DNA of 64,000 nucleotides, taken from JABHGY01 sp964525185 (GTDB lineage Bacteria; Fidelibacterota; Marinisomatia; Marinisomatales; UBA1611). The DNA is taken from assembly GCA_964525185.1 (NCBI GenBank), contig CAZGFQ010000003.1, forward strand, positions 29,862 to 93,861, in the 5' to 3' direction. Shown here one piece after another: positions 43,545-52,838 of the stretch; within the stretch, counting starts at the first letter, position 1; every line of letters begins with the position of its first letter. Below the pieces are notes generated by a model. It was not told the origin of the DNA, did not search any database, and saw nothing but the letters and a program-made list of their open reading frames with translations. The position numbers and the translations under genes were made by a program.

Positions 43545-44586
43545 AATTGTATTATATCTAATCATCCTTGTGAATAGTGGATTTGGAGAAAGCTATTGGG
43601 TGAAATATGGTTGGGAATTATTTAATACGGGTGGAGCTGCTCCATCGATTGCCTTAGGAAATACGTTAACGGCATATCATGGGAATTATGTTGGATCCTA
43701 TTTAGTAAACCCTGCTCATCCCATTTCTCAAAAAAAAATATGGACCATTTCTCATCAAAGTCGTTTCGCTGGAATGATTAATCGGGAATTAATCGGTTTT
43801 CCTATAAAAGTGAATAAACATATTATTCAATCATTACTAATTTATGAAGGAATTGGCCAAATACCCGATACGAGAAATATGTTATTGGATTGGGGGATGG
43901 ATGGACAATTTGGTACCAATGATATTGGAGAGGGAAATGGTATTCTTGATGAAGGTGAAAGATTGGACCCAGAAAAAGTTCAATTTTTCGGCCAACATCA
44001 ATTTGGAGCCTATTTTTCGACGCCAGTATCTTTTATGAATCAAAAAGGCGGAATTGGAATGAAGGTATTATATCATTCTTTAGGCGATAACTCAGGTGTT
44101 GGTGTTGGGTTTAATATTGGAATTATAAAAAACCTTGGAAAAGGTCAGTTCGGCGTTTCCGTAAAAGATATTCCATCGTCAGGCATTTTATGGAACAATG
44201 GGGCCATTGAAGGAACAATACCGTCTGCGAATATTGGATATTCATTTCCAATAGTATTCAAAAAATTCCCCATTAAGGCATTTTATAATATTGGTTCTCA
44301 TTTAGAACCAAATAATCGAAATATGTTTAGTGCATTTGGGTCTGGAAATATTGGCGTTTCGTTTGCAGGGAGCGCAGAATGGATTTATCGGGAAAATATT
44401 TCATTACAGTTAGGAAGGTCCAAAGATGGGTTTATATCTAGTGGAGTGGGGTTAAACCTTAATAATGTGTCAATTCATTATGCATTTCGGTTAATGGAAC
44501 CAGCTACGCAATTAGGAAATAATCATTATATATCACTCTCATTTCATCCAAGTTGGATATTAGAAAAGTTAATTTCTACAGAATAA
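43534..44586 (+). CDS. Outer-membrane beta-barrel protein (PorV/PorQ-like)
   Basis: 350 residues with a signal peptide (KIVLYLIILVNSGFGES). The segment ELFNTGGAAPSIALGNTLTAYHGN followed by YLVNPAHP resembles the opening of PorV/PorQ/UPF0164 barrels (GARSLGMGGA then NPA). The remainder is Gly/aromatic beta strands with an Asp-rich insertion (DGQFGTNDIGEGNGILDEG). PorV-type proteins work with the type IX secretion system, which fits the sorting-domain proteins in this window. The family match is by pattern, so the specific role is uncertain. It overlaps the end of mutS by 11 bases. Confidence 0.68.
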   Translation: MVYKIVLYLIILVNSGFGESYWVKYGWELFNTGGAAPSIALGNTLTAYHGNYVGSYLVNPAHPISQKKIWTISHQSRFAGMINRELIGFPIKVNKHIIQSLLIYEGIGQIPDTRNMLLDWGMDGQFGTNDIGEGNGILDEGERLDPEKVQFFGQHQFGAYFSTPVSFMNQKGGIGMKVLYHSLGDNSGVGVGFNIGIIKNLGKGQFGVSVKDIPSSGILWNNGAIEGTIPSANIGYSFPIVFKKFPIKAFYNIGSHLEPNNRNMFSAFGSGNIGVSFAGSAEWIYRENISLQLGRSKDGFISSGVGLNLNNVSIHYAFRLMEPATQLGNNHYISLSFHPSWILEKLISTE

Positions 44587-44648
44587 TTTGCTTTTTAGCA
44601 TTAATGAATAAAAAATAAGGATTTATATGCCTTCTTCATTGCGGTTAT

Positions 44649-44686
44649 TCTCTAAAAAGGTGTAGTTTTGCCGGCATTTTTAGAGA
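44649..44686. promoter_or_regulatory. Perfect 10-bp inverted repeat before yicC
   Basis: TCTCTAAAAA (44649-44658) and TTTTTAGAGA (44677-44686) are exact complements with an 18-base spacer containing GCCGGC. The repeat ends nine bases before the yicC ATG, so in RNA it would place the ribosome-binding region beside a hairpin; as DNA it could be an operator. It lies in the 109-base gap after the barrel gene, which otherwise holds nothing I recognise. Confidence 0.5.
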
Positions 44687-44695
44687 TAAAATTAT

Positions 44696-45559
44696 ATGAT
44701 TAAAAGTATGACAGGATTCGGCAGGGGGTCTGCCGGAAAAAACAACAAAAAAGTAAACGCAGAAATTCGTGCGGTGAATTCTAGGTTCTTAGAATTAAAA
44801 ATTAGGGGAATTACCTTAAACCCTCAGTTAGAAGGACTAGTCAGGGAAAGAATTTCTGATACACTACAACGTGGGAATATTCATTTAAAATTAGAATTTC
44901 CTGCTACTCAAGACCCAAGTGCGATGAAATTTAATCGTGACCGATATGAAAAACTACAATCTGTCGTGCAGGAAATTCATGTAGAATATGGACAAAGATT
45001 AGATATTGGTGATATTATTTCAGCCAATGATTTAATAGCTGTACCAGAACCGTCTGACTTAAATAAAAAAGTATTATTAGATGCTGTTTCGAATGCATTG
45101 AATCAAGTGAACCAAATGCGTGAAAAAGAAGGTGATAAACTCAAAATTGATTTAGAATCCAGAATTAATCGTATAAATGAAAAAATATCAATCATTGAAG
45201 AAGAAGCAATAAAATTTAGCGACGAAAAAACCCAAGCATTGAGAAAAAAAGTTTCTGATTTATTATCTGATGGTGATTTAGATGAAAATCGATTGATACA
45301 AGAAGTTGCCTATCTAGTTGAAAGGGCAGATATTACAGAAGAATTAGTTCGGAGTAGGAGCCATTTTGAGCAATTTAACGCTTTCTTAAATACGACGGAT
45401 GAACCTGTAGGAAAAAGGTTGAATTTCCTATTGCAAGAAATTGGAAGGGAAACGAACACAATTGGGTCAAAAAGTCCTATGACTCAAGTGACTAATCTAA
45501 TTATTGATGTAAAAGGCGAATTGGAAAAAATTAGAGAACAGGTACAAAACGTATTGTGA
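44696..45559 (+). CDS. yicC: YicC family endoribonuclease
   Basis: 287 residues, typical length. The N-terminus IKSMTGFGRGSAGKNNKKVNAEIRA and the C-terminus GKRLNFLLQEIGRETNTIGSK are signatures of the YicC family. Members have been shown to be endoribonucleases acting on small RNAs. A coiled-coil middle region is present (about 145-200). The gene heads a run with gmk, rpoZ and udg; the yicC-gmk-rpoZ order is common. Its stop overlaps the GTG start of gmk. Confidence 0.93.
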   Translation: MIKSMTGFGRGSAGKNNKKVNAEIRAVNSRFLELKIRGITLNPQLEGLVRERISDTLQRGNIHLKLEFPATQDPSAMKFNRDRYEKLQSVVQEIHVEYGQRLDIGDIISANDLIAVPEPSDLNKKVLLDAVSNALNQVNQMREKEGDKLKIDLESRINRINEKISIIEEEAIKFSDEKTQALRKKVSDLLSDGDLDENRLIQEVAYLVERADITEELVRSRSHFEQFNAFLNTTDEPVGKRLNFLLQEIGRETNTIGSKSPMTQVTNLIIDVKGELEKIREQVQNVL

Positions 45560-46131
45560 TAAATATTATTAGTATTTCGGCTCCTTCAGGCTCTGGAAAG
45601 ACAACACTTTGTCGCGCACTGCAAAAGGAGCACCCAGAAGTGAAATGGTCCGTTTCCTGTACAACAAGAGAACCAAGGCCTTTTGAAGTTGATGGTTTAG
45701 ATTATCATTTTATTTCACATGATGAATTTGAAGAAAAAATAAAATCGGGCGATTTTGCTGAACATGAAGATGTACATGGTCAATATTATGGTACATTAAA
45801 AACAACACTAACCAATGCAATAGGCGCTGATACCTTTCTCCTTTTAGAATTAGATGTAAAAGGGTCCATGCGCATTAAAGAATTATATCCAGATAATGCG
45901 TTTTTGATTTTCATATTACCACCCAGTATGGACCATTTAAGAGATCGCCTCAGAAAACGTGGTGCTGATTCAGAAGAAAGAATAGAAAAGCGATTACAGC
46001 GGTTTGAGGAAGAATTAGGTTACAAAGACAAATTTGATTACATTCTTATAAATGAGAATGTAGAAGATGCAACTAACGAATTACTTGAAGTAGTAAATCA
46101 ACTAAACGAAGGAGTCATACATGGCACTTAG
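45556..46131 (+). CDS. gmk: Guanylate kinase
   Basis: 191 residues, GTG start overlapping the yicC stop (GTGA). P-loop APSGSGKTT at 9-17, then SCTTREPRPFEVDGLDYHFIS for GMP binding and the LLELDVKGSM segment. Phosphorylates GMP to GDP with ATP. Its 3' end overlaps rpoZ by 11 bases, and an AAGGAGT ribosome site for rpoZ lies inside it. Confidence 0.96.
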   Translation: MINIISISAPSGSGKTTLCRALQKEHPEVKWSVSCTTREPRPFEVDGLDYHFISHDEFEEKIKSGDFAEHEDVHGQYYGTLKTTLTNAIGADTFLLLELDVKGSMRIKELYPDNAFLIFILPPSMDHLRDRLRKRGADSEERIEKRLQRFEEELGYKDKFDYILINENVEDATNELLEVVNQLNEGVIHGT

Positions 46132-46396
46132 AACCATCCCATTTAGGGACATAGAAGATAAAACAGAAAATATGTACGAAGCTGTTGCAGCAATGTCTAG
46201 TCAAGCAAAACGTATATTATATGAACGCGTTGTGGACGCAACATTAAAAAGCACTGAAAATGATGAATTTGGCGTATTTGATGAAGTAGAAGAACCATCA
46301 CCTGAAGAATATGTGGAATTAGAAAAACCAACAACAATAGCTGTCGGTCAATTTTTAGATGGCGATTATACCTGGAATAAACCCATTACAGAATAA
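46121..46396 (+). CDS. rpoZ: RNA polymerase omega subunit (RpoZ-like)
   Basis: A 91-residue protein at the position of rpoZ, after gmk. The segment KTENMYEAVAAMSSQAKRIL corresponds to the omega core (N.YELV...A.RA.QL pattern), followed by an acidic C-terminal half. Omega assists assembly of RNA polymerase around beta-prime. The similarity is recognisable but divergent, as in Bacteroidetes-type omega, so the call rests partly on position. Confidence 0.8.
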   Translation: MALRTIPFRDIEDKTENMYEAVAAMSSQAKRILYERVVDATLKSTENDEFGVFDEVEEPSPEEYVELEKPTTIAVGQFLDGDYTWNKPITE

Positions 46397-46401
46397 AGAT
46401 C

Positions 46402-47073
46402 ATGTCAAGTCCAGATCCTGCACAGCAATATTTTGAACAAACAAAAGCTTTGTTCGGTGATGAATTATTTGTGCAAGATGAAAAACTGGATATAGTTATG
46501 GAAGATGGTAGCGTTGGCCCCAAGTCGCTTTCAGAATACCATCTTCAAATATCCGAATGTATGAAATGTGGCTTAGGGGAAAAACGAGATAAGTTTGTTT
46601 TTGGTGTTGGGGACCCGAATGCAAATCTATTACTTATCGGTGAGGCTCCTGGCGAACAAGAAGACTTACATGGGGAACCATTTGTTGGTCGTGCAGGTAA
46701 ATTGTTAGATAAAATTCTAACTGCAATCGACCGCTCAAGGGATAAAGATGTTTATATTTGTAATGTTCTGAAATGTCGTCCACCCAATAACAGAGATCCT
46801 CTTCCATCTGAAGTAGAGCAGTGCGAATCTTATCTTCATATGCAAATCAAATTAATTCAGCCTAAGCTCATAGTTGCTTTAGGGCGAGTTGCAGGGAAAA
46901 CGCTACTTGGGTTAGATGTGCAACTTAAAGAGATGCGGAATGAAACATATGAATATGAAGGTATACCACTTCGTGTTACATATCATCCAGCTGCCCTATT
47001 AAGAAATTCTAATTTTAAAGCTGCTGCTTGGGACGACTTTAAATGGATAAGAGACTTTTTAGAGAAAAATTAA
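46402..47073 (+). CDS. Uracil-DNA glycosylase, family 4/5 type
   Basis: 223 residues. The active-site region LLIGEAPGEQEDLHGEPFVGRAGKLL and the second motif VTYHPAALLRN mark the iron-sulfur uracil-DNA glycosylases of family 4. Four cysteines at the expected places (CMKCGLG near residue 53, then NVLKCRPP and EQCESYL) could hold the 4Fe-4S cluster. It removes uracil from DNA. It has a roughly 50-residue N-terminal extension before the first cysteine. Confidence 0.93.
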   Translation: MSSPDPAQQYFEQTKALFGDELFVQDEKLDIVMEDGSVGPKSLSEYHLQISECMKCGLGEKRDKFVFGVGDPNANLLLIGEAPGEQEDLHGEPFVGRAGKLLDKILTAIDRSRDKDVYICNVLKCRPPNNRDPLPSEVEQCESYLHMQIKLIQPKLIVALGRVAGKTLLGLDVQLKEMRNETYEYEGIPLRVTYHPAALLRNSNFKAAAWDDFKWIRDFLEKN

Positions 47074-47076
47074 ATC

Positions 47077-48429
47077 ATGGCGCCTGGAAATAAAGAAAAC
47101 TTATTAAATGTTCAACCGCACTCGGAAGAAGCGGAAGAATCAGTATTAGGGTCAATGCTTGCCCAAAAAGAAGCAGTCAGTAAAGCAATACAATGGTTAA
47201 CACCAGATGCTTTTTATAAAGATGCTCATGGAAAAATATTTTCTGTAATGATTCAATTATTCAATCAAGGTGACCCTATTGATACTGTTTCGGTCATGGA
47301 TATCTTGAAAAAGAAGAATGAATTAGAAAAAGTAGGTGGTGCTTATTATGTGACTGGGCTCGTTGAAGCTGTGCCAACTGCAGCTCATATTGAGCGATAT
47401 ATTAAAATTGTTATGGAGAAATCCATACTAAGACGTTTAATCAGTTTATCTCATAATATTGCTAAAGAAGCATATGATGATTCTCAAGAAATTTCTGAAA
47501 TTCTCGATTCTGTAGAAAGATCTATTTTTCAAATCACTCAAAACCAAATGAAAGGTGGATTTGTTGAAATTGATTCTGTCCTACAAGATACATTCGAAAG
47601 AATAGACAAGTTAAGTCATCAAAAAGGATCAGTCATTGGGGTCCCAACTGGTTTGTTAGATCTTGATGAAATGACATCAGGCTTTCAAGAAGGTGATTTA
47701 GTAATTGTGGCAGGTCGTCCTGGTATGGGAAAAACGTCTTTAGCATTATCCATGATGCGTAATGCAGCTGTTGATTATGAATCTGGCATTGGCATGTTTA
47801 GTCTTGAAATGTCAAATCATCAATTAGCCATGCGTTTATTATGTTCTGAAGCGCGTGTTGATAATCATTTAGTACGGACAGGTAAATTACCAAAAGCACA
47901 CTGGAAACAATTGAGTGTTGCCGTGGGTCCATTATCAAAAGCGCCTATATTTTTAGATGATACACCGGGATTATCCGTTCTAGAACTAAGAGCAAAAGCC
48001 CGTCGCCTAAAAGCAGAACATAATATTCAGATGATTGTAGTTGATTATTTACAACTCATGTCTGGTCCGAAGGGAATGGAAAGTCGACAACAAGAAATAT
48101 CAACAATATCCCGTTCCTTAAAGGGGCTTGCAAAAGAATTAGAAATACCTGTAATAGCATTGTCTCAGCTTTCGCGTGCAGTGGAAAATCGCGCCGACAA
48201 ACGTCCACAATTATCCGATTTGAGAGAAAGTGGAGCTATTGAGCAGGATGCTGACATTGTCATTTTTCTTTACCGCCCGGAATTATACAGTGAAGATGAA
48301 GAAGATGAAGGTAAAGCTCAAATAATTGTAGCAAAACAAAGAAATGGTCCAACAGGACAAGTAGATGTTTCATTTATAAAACGATATACACGGTTTGAGA
48401 ATTTGTCAAAAATGGCAGAACCGTTTTAA
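47077..48429 (+). CDS. dnaB: Replicative DNA helicase DnaB
   Basis: 450 residues. N-terminal domain (HSEEAEESVLGSMLAQKEAV), linker helix, and RecA-like domain with Walker A GRPGMGKTS at residues 213-221, SLEMSNHQLAMRLL, Walker B MIVVDYLQLMSG and SQLSRAVENRADKRP. The hexameric helicase unwinds DNA at the replication fork and interacts with primase. No intein is visible. Three bases separate it from udg and it overlaps the rel gene by one base. Confidence 0.97.
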   Translation: MAPGNKENLLNVQPHSEEAEESVLGSMLAQKEAVSKAIQWLTPDAFYKDAHGKIFSVMIQLFNQGDPIDTVSVMDILKKKNELEKVGGAYYVTGLVEAVPTAAHIERYIKIVMEKSILRRLISLSHNIAKEAYDDSQEISEILDSVERSIFQITQNQMKGGFVEIDSVLQDTFERIDKLSHQKGSVIGVPTGLLDLDEMTSGFQEGDLVIVAGRPGMGKTSLALSMMRNAAVDYESGIGMFSLEMSNHQLAMRLLCSEARVDNHLVRTGKLPKAHWKQLSVAVGPLSKAPIFLDDTPGLSVLELRAKARRLKAEHNIQMIVVDYLQLMSGPKGMESRQQEISTISRSLKGLAKELEIPVIALSQLSRAVENRADKRPQLSDLRESGAIEQDADIVIFLYRPELYSEDEEDEGKAQIIVAKQRNGPTGQVDVSFIKRYTRFENLSKMAEPF

Positions 48430-50624
48430 TGGAAAACCCCCTTTCTAAATTAGCTCCCCAGCTATTTGGAGAATATCCAAAATCGTTCTTAAACCTCTTC
48501 AATAAAGTTACAATTCCCCCCGAAACGTCGGAAGAATGGGTGAAAACTCAATTATGGGAAGCATACCAATTTGGTGAATTAAATCATGAAGGGCAGAAGC
48601 GGAAATCTGGTGAAGCCTATTTTATGCATTGTGTAAATGTTGCAGAAACGCTTGCTATTTGGCATATGGACTTAACGACTATCATTGCCGGATTACTTCA
48701 TGATACAGTTGAAGATACAGATGTAACAATTTCAGAATTGGAATCTAAATTTGGAGAAGATTTGGCCAATTTAGTAGATGGTGTCACTAAAATTGGGGAA
48801 TTAGAATTATCTTCTCGTCGAGAAAAGCAAGCTGGGAATTTTATGAAAATGCTACTTTCGGTTGCAAAAGATTTGAGAGTGGTGATTATTAAATTTGCAG
48901 ATCGACTCCATAATATGCAAACAATTGAATACATGACTAAAATGAAACAACGTCGAATAGCCGTTGAAACTCGTGATGTGTTTGCCCCTTTAGCCCATAG
49001 ACTTGGAATGTCACAAGTAAAAACTCAATTGGAAGATTTGGTTCTTAAAACGCTTCACCCAAAAACCTTTAAAGAGATTGATTCTAAAATTAAATCATCG
49101 AAAAAACAGAGAGAGAAATTTATTCATGAAATTATTCAGCCTGTAGAATCGGACTTAAAATCATATAAAATTCATCCAACCATTTATGGACGCTCAAAAT
49201 CTCATGCTTCGATATATGGGAAAATGATTAAACGGGATAAATCGTTTGAAGATATTTACGATCTATATGCAATTCGAATTATAGTTGAAAAAGTGGAACA
49301 ATGCTATTTAGCCTTAGGGATCGTCCACAGTATCTATACACCCATTCAAGAACGATTTAAAGATTTTATTGCAACACCAAAATCCAATGGATATCAATCT
49401 GTTCATACAACGGTTGTTGGCCCCACCGGGCAAATGGTAGAAATCCAGATTAGAACCCAAGAGATGGAAAATACAGCAGAAATTGGAGTTGCGGCTCACT
49501 GGGTATATAAAGAGGGAGATCATAAGTCAAAAGATTTAGATGTGAGTGTCAAATGGCTCCGTGAATTATTAGAAATGCTACAAAGTGAATCTTCAGATTC
49601 AGCAGAATTTATGAATTTGTTAAAAATTGATCTTTTTAATGATGAAATTTTTGTTTTTACCCCTAATGGCGATTTAGTTCAACTTCCTGCAGAATCATCA
49701 CCTGTTGATTTTGCCTATGAAGTTCATACTGAGGTTGGGTTTCATTGTATTGGTGCTAAAATAAATCACCAAGTTGCACCATTGAATACAAAATTAAAAA
49801 ATGGTGATATGATTGAAATTATTACAAGCAAAAACCAATCACCAAGTTATGGATGGCAAAAATTTGTTGTAACGAGTAAGGCACGAAATGCCATATCGAA
49901 ATACCTACGTAAAACGCGTATGGAAGAAAGCATCAAACTAGGCGATGAAATATTGGTAAAAACCCTTCGGAGATTAAAACGATTAAAAGATAAAGATGAA
50001 ATTCGTTTATCATTTGAAAAGTTTGCATTCAAAAATCCGGATGAATTGATGAGTGCCTTGGGTGAAGGACGATTAACTGTCAGAGAAATATTTCAAAAGT
50101 TACGCCCACAAGAAGATATCAAAATCGATAAAACAGAAGATGACGAATCCAGCCGGTTTTTAAATTTTGCACGATCAAAAACCGAGGGAATTGTACTAGA
50201 TGGCATTACAGATTTAATGGTGAATTTTGGTAAATGTTGTAATCCAATCCCGGGAGATCGCATGATAGGGTTTATTACCAGGGGTAGAGGTATAACTGTT
50301 CATCGGTCAAATTGCAAAAGTTTACCATTATTAAGCCATGAGTCAGATCGTTTATTACCGGTGGATTGGAAAGTGAAACGGAATGATTTATTCAGTGTTC
50401 GAATTAAAGTTGTTGGACAAGATTCGACAGGAATGTTGAAAGATTTATCCGAAACAATTTCTAACATGAAAATTAATATATCAAGTGTAGATACAAAAAT
50501 CATCGATAATATTGCAACAACATTTTTTATTATTACAGTAAATAATAATCGGCAGTTAAATAGGTTAGTTAAAAAATTGTCGACTATAAAAAATGTCGAC
50601 TATGTAGAAAGGACCACCAGATAA
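48429..50624 (+). CDS. relA: Bifunctional (p)ppGpp synthetase/hydrolase (Rel/SpoT)
   Basis: 731 residues. The HD hydrolase domain is intact (LLHDTVEDTDV, IIKFADRLHNMQT). The synthetase domain carries RFKD at residues 309-312, the RxKD form found in bifunctional enzymes rather than the ExDD of synthetase-only RelA, followed by PKSNGYQSVHTT. TGS (FTPNGDLVQLPAESSPVDFAY) and ACT (VRIKVVGQDSTGMLKDL) domains complete the long Rel layout. It makes and degrades the alarmone (p)ppGpp. HU starts at its last base. Confidence 0.96.
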   Translation: MENPLSKLAPQLFGEYPKSFLNLFNKVTIPPETSEEWVKTQLWEAYQFGELNHEGQKRKSGEAYFMHCVNVAETLAIWHMDLTTIIAGLLHDTVEDTDVTISELESKFGEDLANLVDGVTKIGELELSSRREKQAGNFMKMLLSVAKDLRVVIIKFADRLHNMQTIEYMTKMKQRRIAVETRDVFAPLAHRLGMSQVKTQLEDLVLKTLHPKTFKEIDSKIKSSKKQREKFIHEIIQPVESDLKSYKIHPTIYGRSKSHASIYGKMIKRDKSFEDIYDLYAIRIIVEKVEQCYLALGIVHSIYTPIQERFKDFIATPKSNGYQSVHTTVVGPTGQMVEIQIRTQEMENTAEIGVAAHWVYKEGDHKSKDLDVSVKWLRELLEMLQSESSDSAEFMNLLKIDLFNDEIFVFTPNGDLVQLPAESSPVDFAYEVHTEVGFHCIGAKINHQVAPLNTKLKNGDMIEIITSKNQSPSYGWQKFVVTSKARNAISKYLRKTRMEESIKLGDEILVKTLRRLKRLKDKDEIRLSFEKFAFKNPDELMSALGEGRLTVREIFQKLRPQEDIKIDKTEDDESSRFLNFARSKTEGIVLDGITDLMVNFGKCCNPIPGDRMIGFITRGRGITVHRSNCKSLPLLSHESDRLLPVDWKVKRNDLFSVRIKVVGQDSTGMLKDLSETISNMKINISSVDTKIIDNIATTFFIITVNNNRQLNRLVKKLSTIKNVDYVERTTR

Positions 50625-50932
50625 TGAAAGTAAAAACATATACAAAAAAAGATGTGGCAACAGAAATGGCTGCTCGGCATAATCTAAGTCTTAGGAATTC
50701 ACAAGAAGTAGTGGATGATTTTTTTGATATTCTCCGAGGATATTTAATTGAAGATAAACCATATGTTAGAATTGAAATTCGGAATTTTGGCGTTTTTGAA
50801 TCAAAACCTACTAAGGCAAAGCCCAAGGCGAGAAATCCACGGACCAATGAAGAAATATTTGTACCAGCTCATAAAAAGACACGATTTAAAGCGGGAAAAA
50901 TTCTAAAAGAACATTTAAAAAAACCGATTTAA
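50624..50932 (+). CDS. HU/IHF-family DNA-binding protein
   Basis: 102 residues with the bacterial DNA-binding protein fold: an N-terminal helical region (TKKDVATEMAARHNLS), RIEIRNFGVFESK, and the beta-arm ARNPRTNEEIFVPAHKKTRF. HU/IHF homodimers bend and compact DNA. It overlaps the rel stop by one base and is two bases before ruvX. Confidence 0.93.
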   Translation: MKVKTYTKKDVATEMAARHNLSLRNSQEVVDDFFDILRGYLIEDKPYVRIEIRNFGVFESKPTKAKPKARNPRTNEEIFVPAHKKTRFKAGKILKEHLKKPI

Positions 50933-50934
50933 TA

Positions 50935-51345
50935 ATGGGGAGAATATTAGGGATCGATTATGGCGATCGTCGAGTGGGAATCGCTTTAAGTGATCCATTG
51001 AAAATGATCGCTTCTCCATTTGACACTTTACTTATTCGTTCTGATGATGATTTATTAAATCAACTCGAAGCACTTATTACAGAGAATGAAATTGAAGCTA
51101 TTGTTATTGGGTTGCCCATAGGAATGAAGGGAAATGAAACAAAACAGACTTTACATGTAAAATCTTTCTCTAAGAAATTGGGACAATTTAATTTACCTGT
51201 ATTTCTTGAAGATGAACGTTTATCTTCTGTATCTGCTAAAAAAAGTTTACACCTACAAAATATAAAAACAGGACATGAAAAAGGTCAGGTTGATAAAGTT
51301 GCTGCATCTATTCTACTTCAGCAATATTTAGATAAATCATATTAA
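50935..51345 (+). CDS. ruvX: Putative Holliday junction resolvase / pre-16S rRNA nuclease (YqgF)
   Basis: 136 residues, typical length. The RNase H-like fold motifs are GIDYGDRRVGIALSDP at the N-terminus, AIVIGLPIGMKGNE in the middle and the acidic DEDERLSS-like and KVAASILLQQYL segments later. The family member in E. coli is involved in processing the 5' end of 16S rRNA; Holliday resolvase activity was first predicted by fold. Its stop overlaps the lnt start. Confidence 0.92.
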   Translation: MGRILGIDYGDRRVGIALSDPLKMIASPFDTLLIRSDDDLLNQLEALITENEIEAIVIGLPIGMKGNETKQTLHVKSFSKKLGQFNLPVFLEDERLSSVSAKKSLHLQNIKTGHEKGQVDKVAASILLQQYLDKSY

Positions 51346-52838
51346 TGAATCAATTGTTGAACAAACCTTTTTGGCAACTAGCCATTCTTTCAGGAATTTT
51401 ATTGGGAGTAGCCAATCAACCTTTTCACTTAGGGTTTTTAGCTTGGTTCGGATTTGTACCGTTACTCCATGTATTTTTGCACTCCACACCAAAAGATAGT
51501 GCAAGAAATGCTTTTATTTTTGGGTTAACATTTCATTTTATATCTGTTTATTGGATTGGGAATAATTCTGGTGCATCATTTGGAGTTGTATTTGCTTCTT
51601 TAGTGGGAGCAGTAATTTATTTATCTTTATTCTGGGCAGTGTTAGGATATCTATTTTCATTAATGACAAAAAAACGTGGCATCATTTTATATTTATTTCC
51701 ATTTTTTGTTGTTTCGTTAGAGTGGATAAGAAGTTTCGGCCCAATGGGATTTCCATGGTTGAATCTTGCATTAACCCAAAGTCATTATTTACCACTCATT
51801 CAAATTATGGAAATTACAGGAACCTATGGTGTAACCTTTTTGATTGTCGCTATAAATGGTATTTTTTATACAGCTATAACAAATACAGGATTATCAAATA
51901 GAATTATTGTTGCCACAGGAATCTTTTTTATTAGTGTATATATTGGTGGTTCAGCACGTATGGACACCTTTAATGAAATTGAAAAGTCTGTATCTATTGC
52001 TGTTATACAACCGAATATTGATCCGAATGAAAAATGGGATAGATCATCTCGTGATAGAACGATTGCCACAATGGATTCTTTGCACCAAATTGCCATTCGA
52101 TTAAATCCTAATATGATTTTATGGCCCGAAGCAGCACTTCCGATTTATCTAAGAATCAATAGTCATCATAAGAAGCGGATTCAAACAATTGTGGATCAAT
52201 CGGGTATTCCTATGCTGACGGGAATTGTTGATCGAAGAATTATTGACCAAGAAAGGCACTATTTCAATGGATCCATGTTTTTTAAGCCATTCAAAAAACA
52301 ATCTTATTATAATAAAGTACATCTTGTTCCTTTTGCTGAATACATTCCTTTGTCAGGAAGATTCCCTGAATTGAAATCTCTTAATTTTGGTCAAGGAAAT
52401 TTTACCCATGGAACAGACTTTACCATTTTTTATATAGACTCTATCCCTTTTTCAAATATGATTTGTTATGAATCGAGTATGCCCAACATTGCACGATCAT
52501 TTGTTAAGGGAGGGGCTGAACTATTAACCATTGAAGCAAATGACGGCTATTTAGGAAATACGGCAGGCCCATATCAACATTTTGAACTTGCGCGTTTAAG
52601 AGCTATTGAAAATCGTGTACCCATTGTTCGTTCTGCGAATACAGGTATATCAGGGCTAATATTACCTAATGGTTTGGTTGAACAAAAAATTGAACTGGGC
52701 GAACAATCAGTCATTTTAGCTCAAGTAAATATTGGAAATGGTGGAAGCATTTATTCCAAAATTGGAGATATATTTGCCATCATTTGTTTTATGTTTTTAA
52801 TATTAATTGGATTCCAAACATGGCGAAAATATTCTTAA
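51345..52838 (+). CDS. lnt: Apolipoprotein N-acyltransferase
   Basis: 497 residues. N-terminal membrane segments (about 1-215) and a carbon-nitrogen hydrolase domain with the catalytic triad E262 (WPEAALP), K324 (YYNKVHLVPF) and C374 (MICYES). A final membrane segment closes the protein. Lnt adds the third acyl chain to lipoproteins on the outer face of the inner membrane, consistent with a diderm bearing the several lipoproteins in this window. Confidence 0.95.
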   Translation: MNQLLNKPFWQLAILSGILLGVANQPFHLGFLAWFGFVPLLHVFLHSTPKDSARNAFIFGLTFHFISVYWIGNNSGASFGVVFASLVGAVIYLSLFWAVLGYLFSLMTKKRGIILYLFPFFVVSLEWIRSFGPMGFPWLNLALTQSHYLPLIQIMEITGTYGVTFLIVAINGIFYTAITNTGLSNRIIVATGIFFISVYIGGSARMDTFNEIEKSVSIAVIQPNIDPNEKWDRSSRDRTIATMDSLHQIAIRLNPNMILWPEAALPIYLRINSHHKKRIQTIVDQSGIPMLTGIVDRRIIDQERHYFNGSMFFKPFKKQSYYNKVHLVPFAEYIPLSGRFPELKSLNFGQGNFTHGTDFTIFYIDSIPFSNMICYESSMPNIARSFVKGGAELLTIEANDGYLGNTAGPYQHFELARLRAIENRVPIVRSANTGISGLILPNGLVEQKIELGEQSVILAQVNIGNGGSIYSKIGDIFAIICFMFLILIGFQTWRKYS

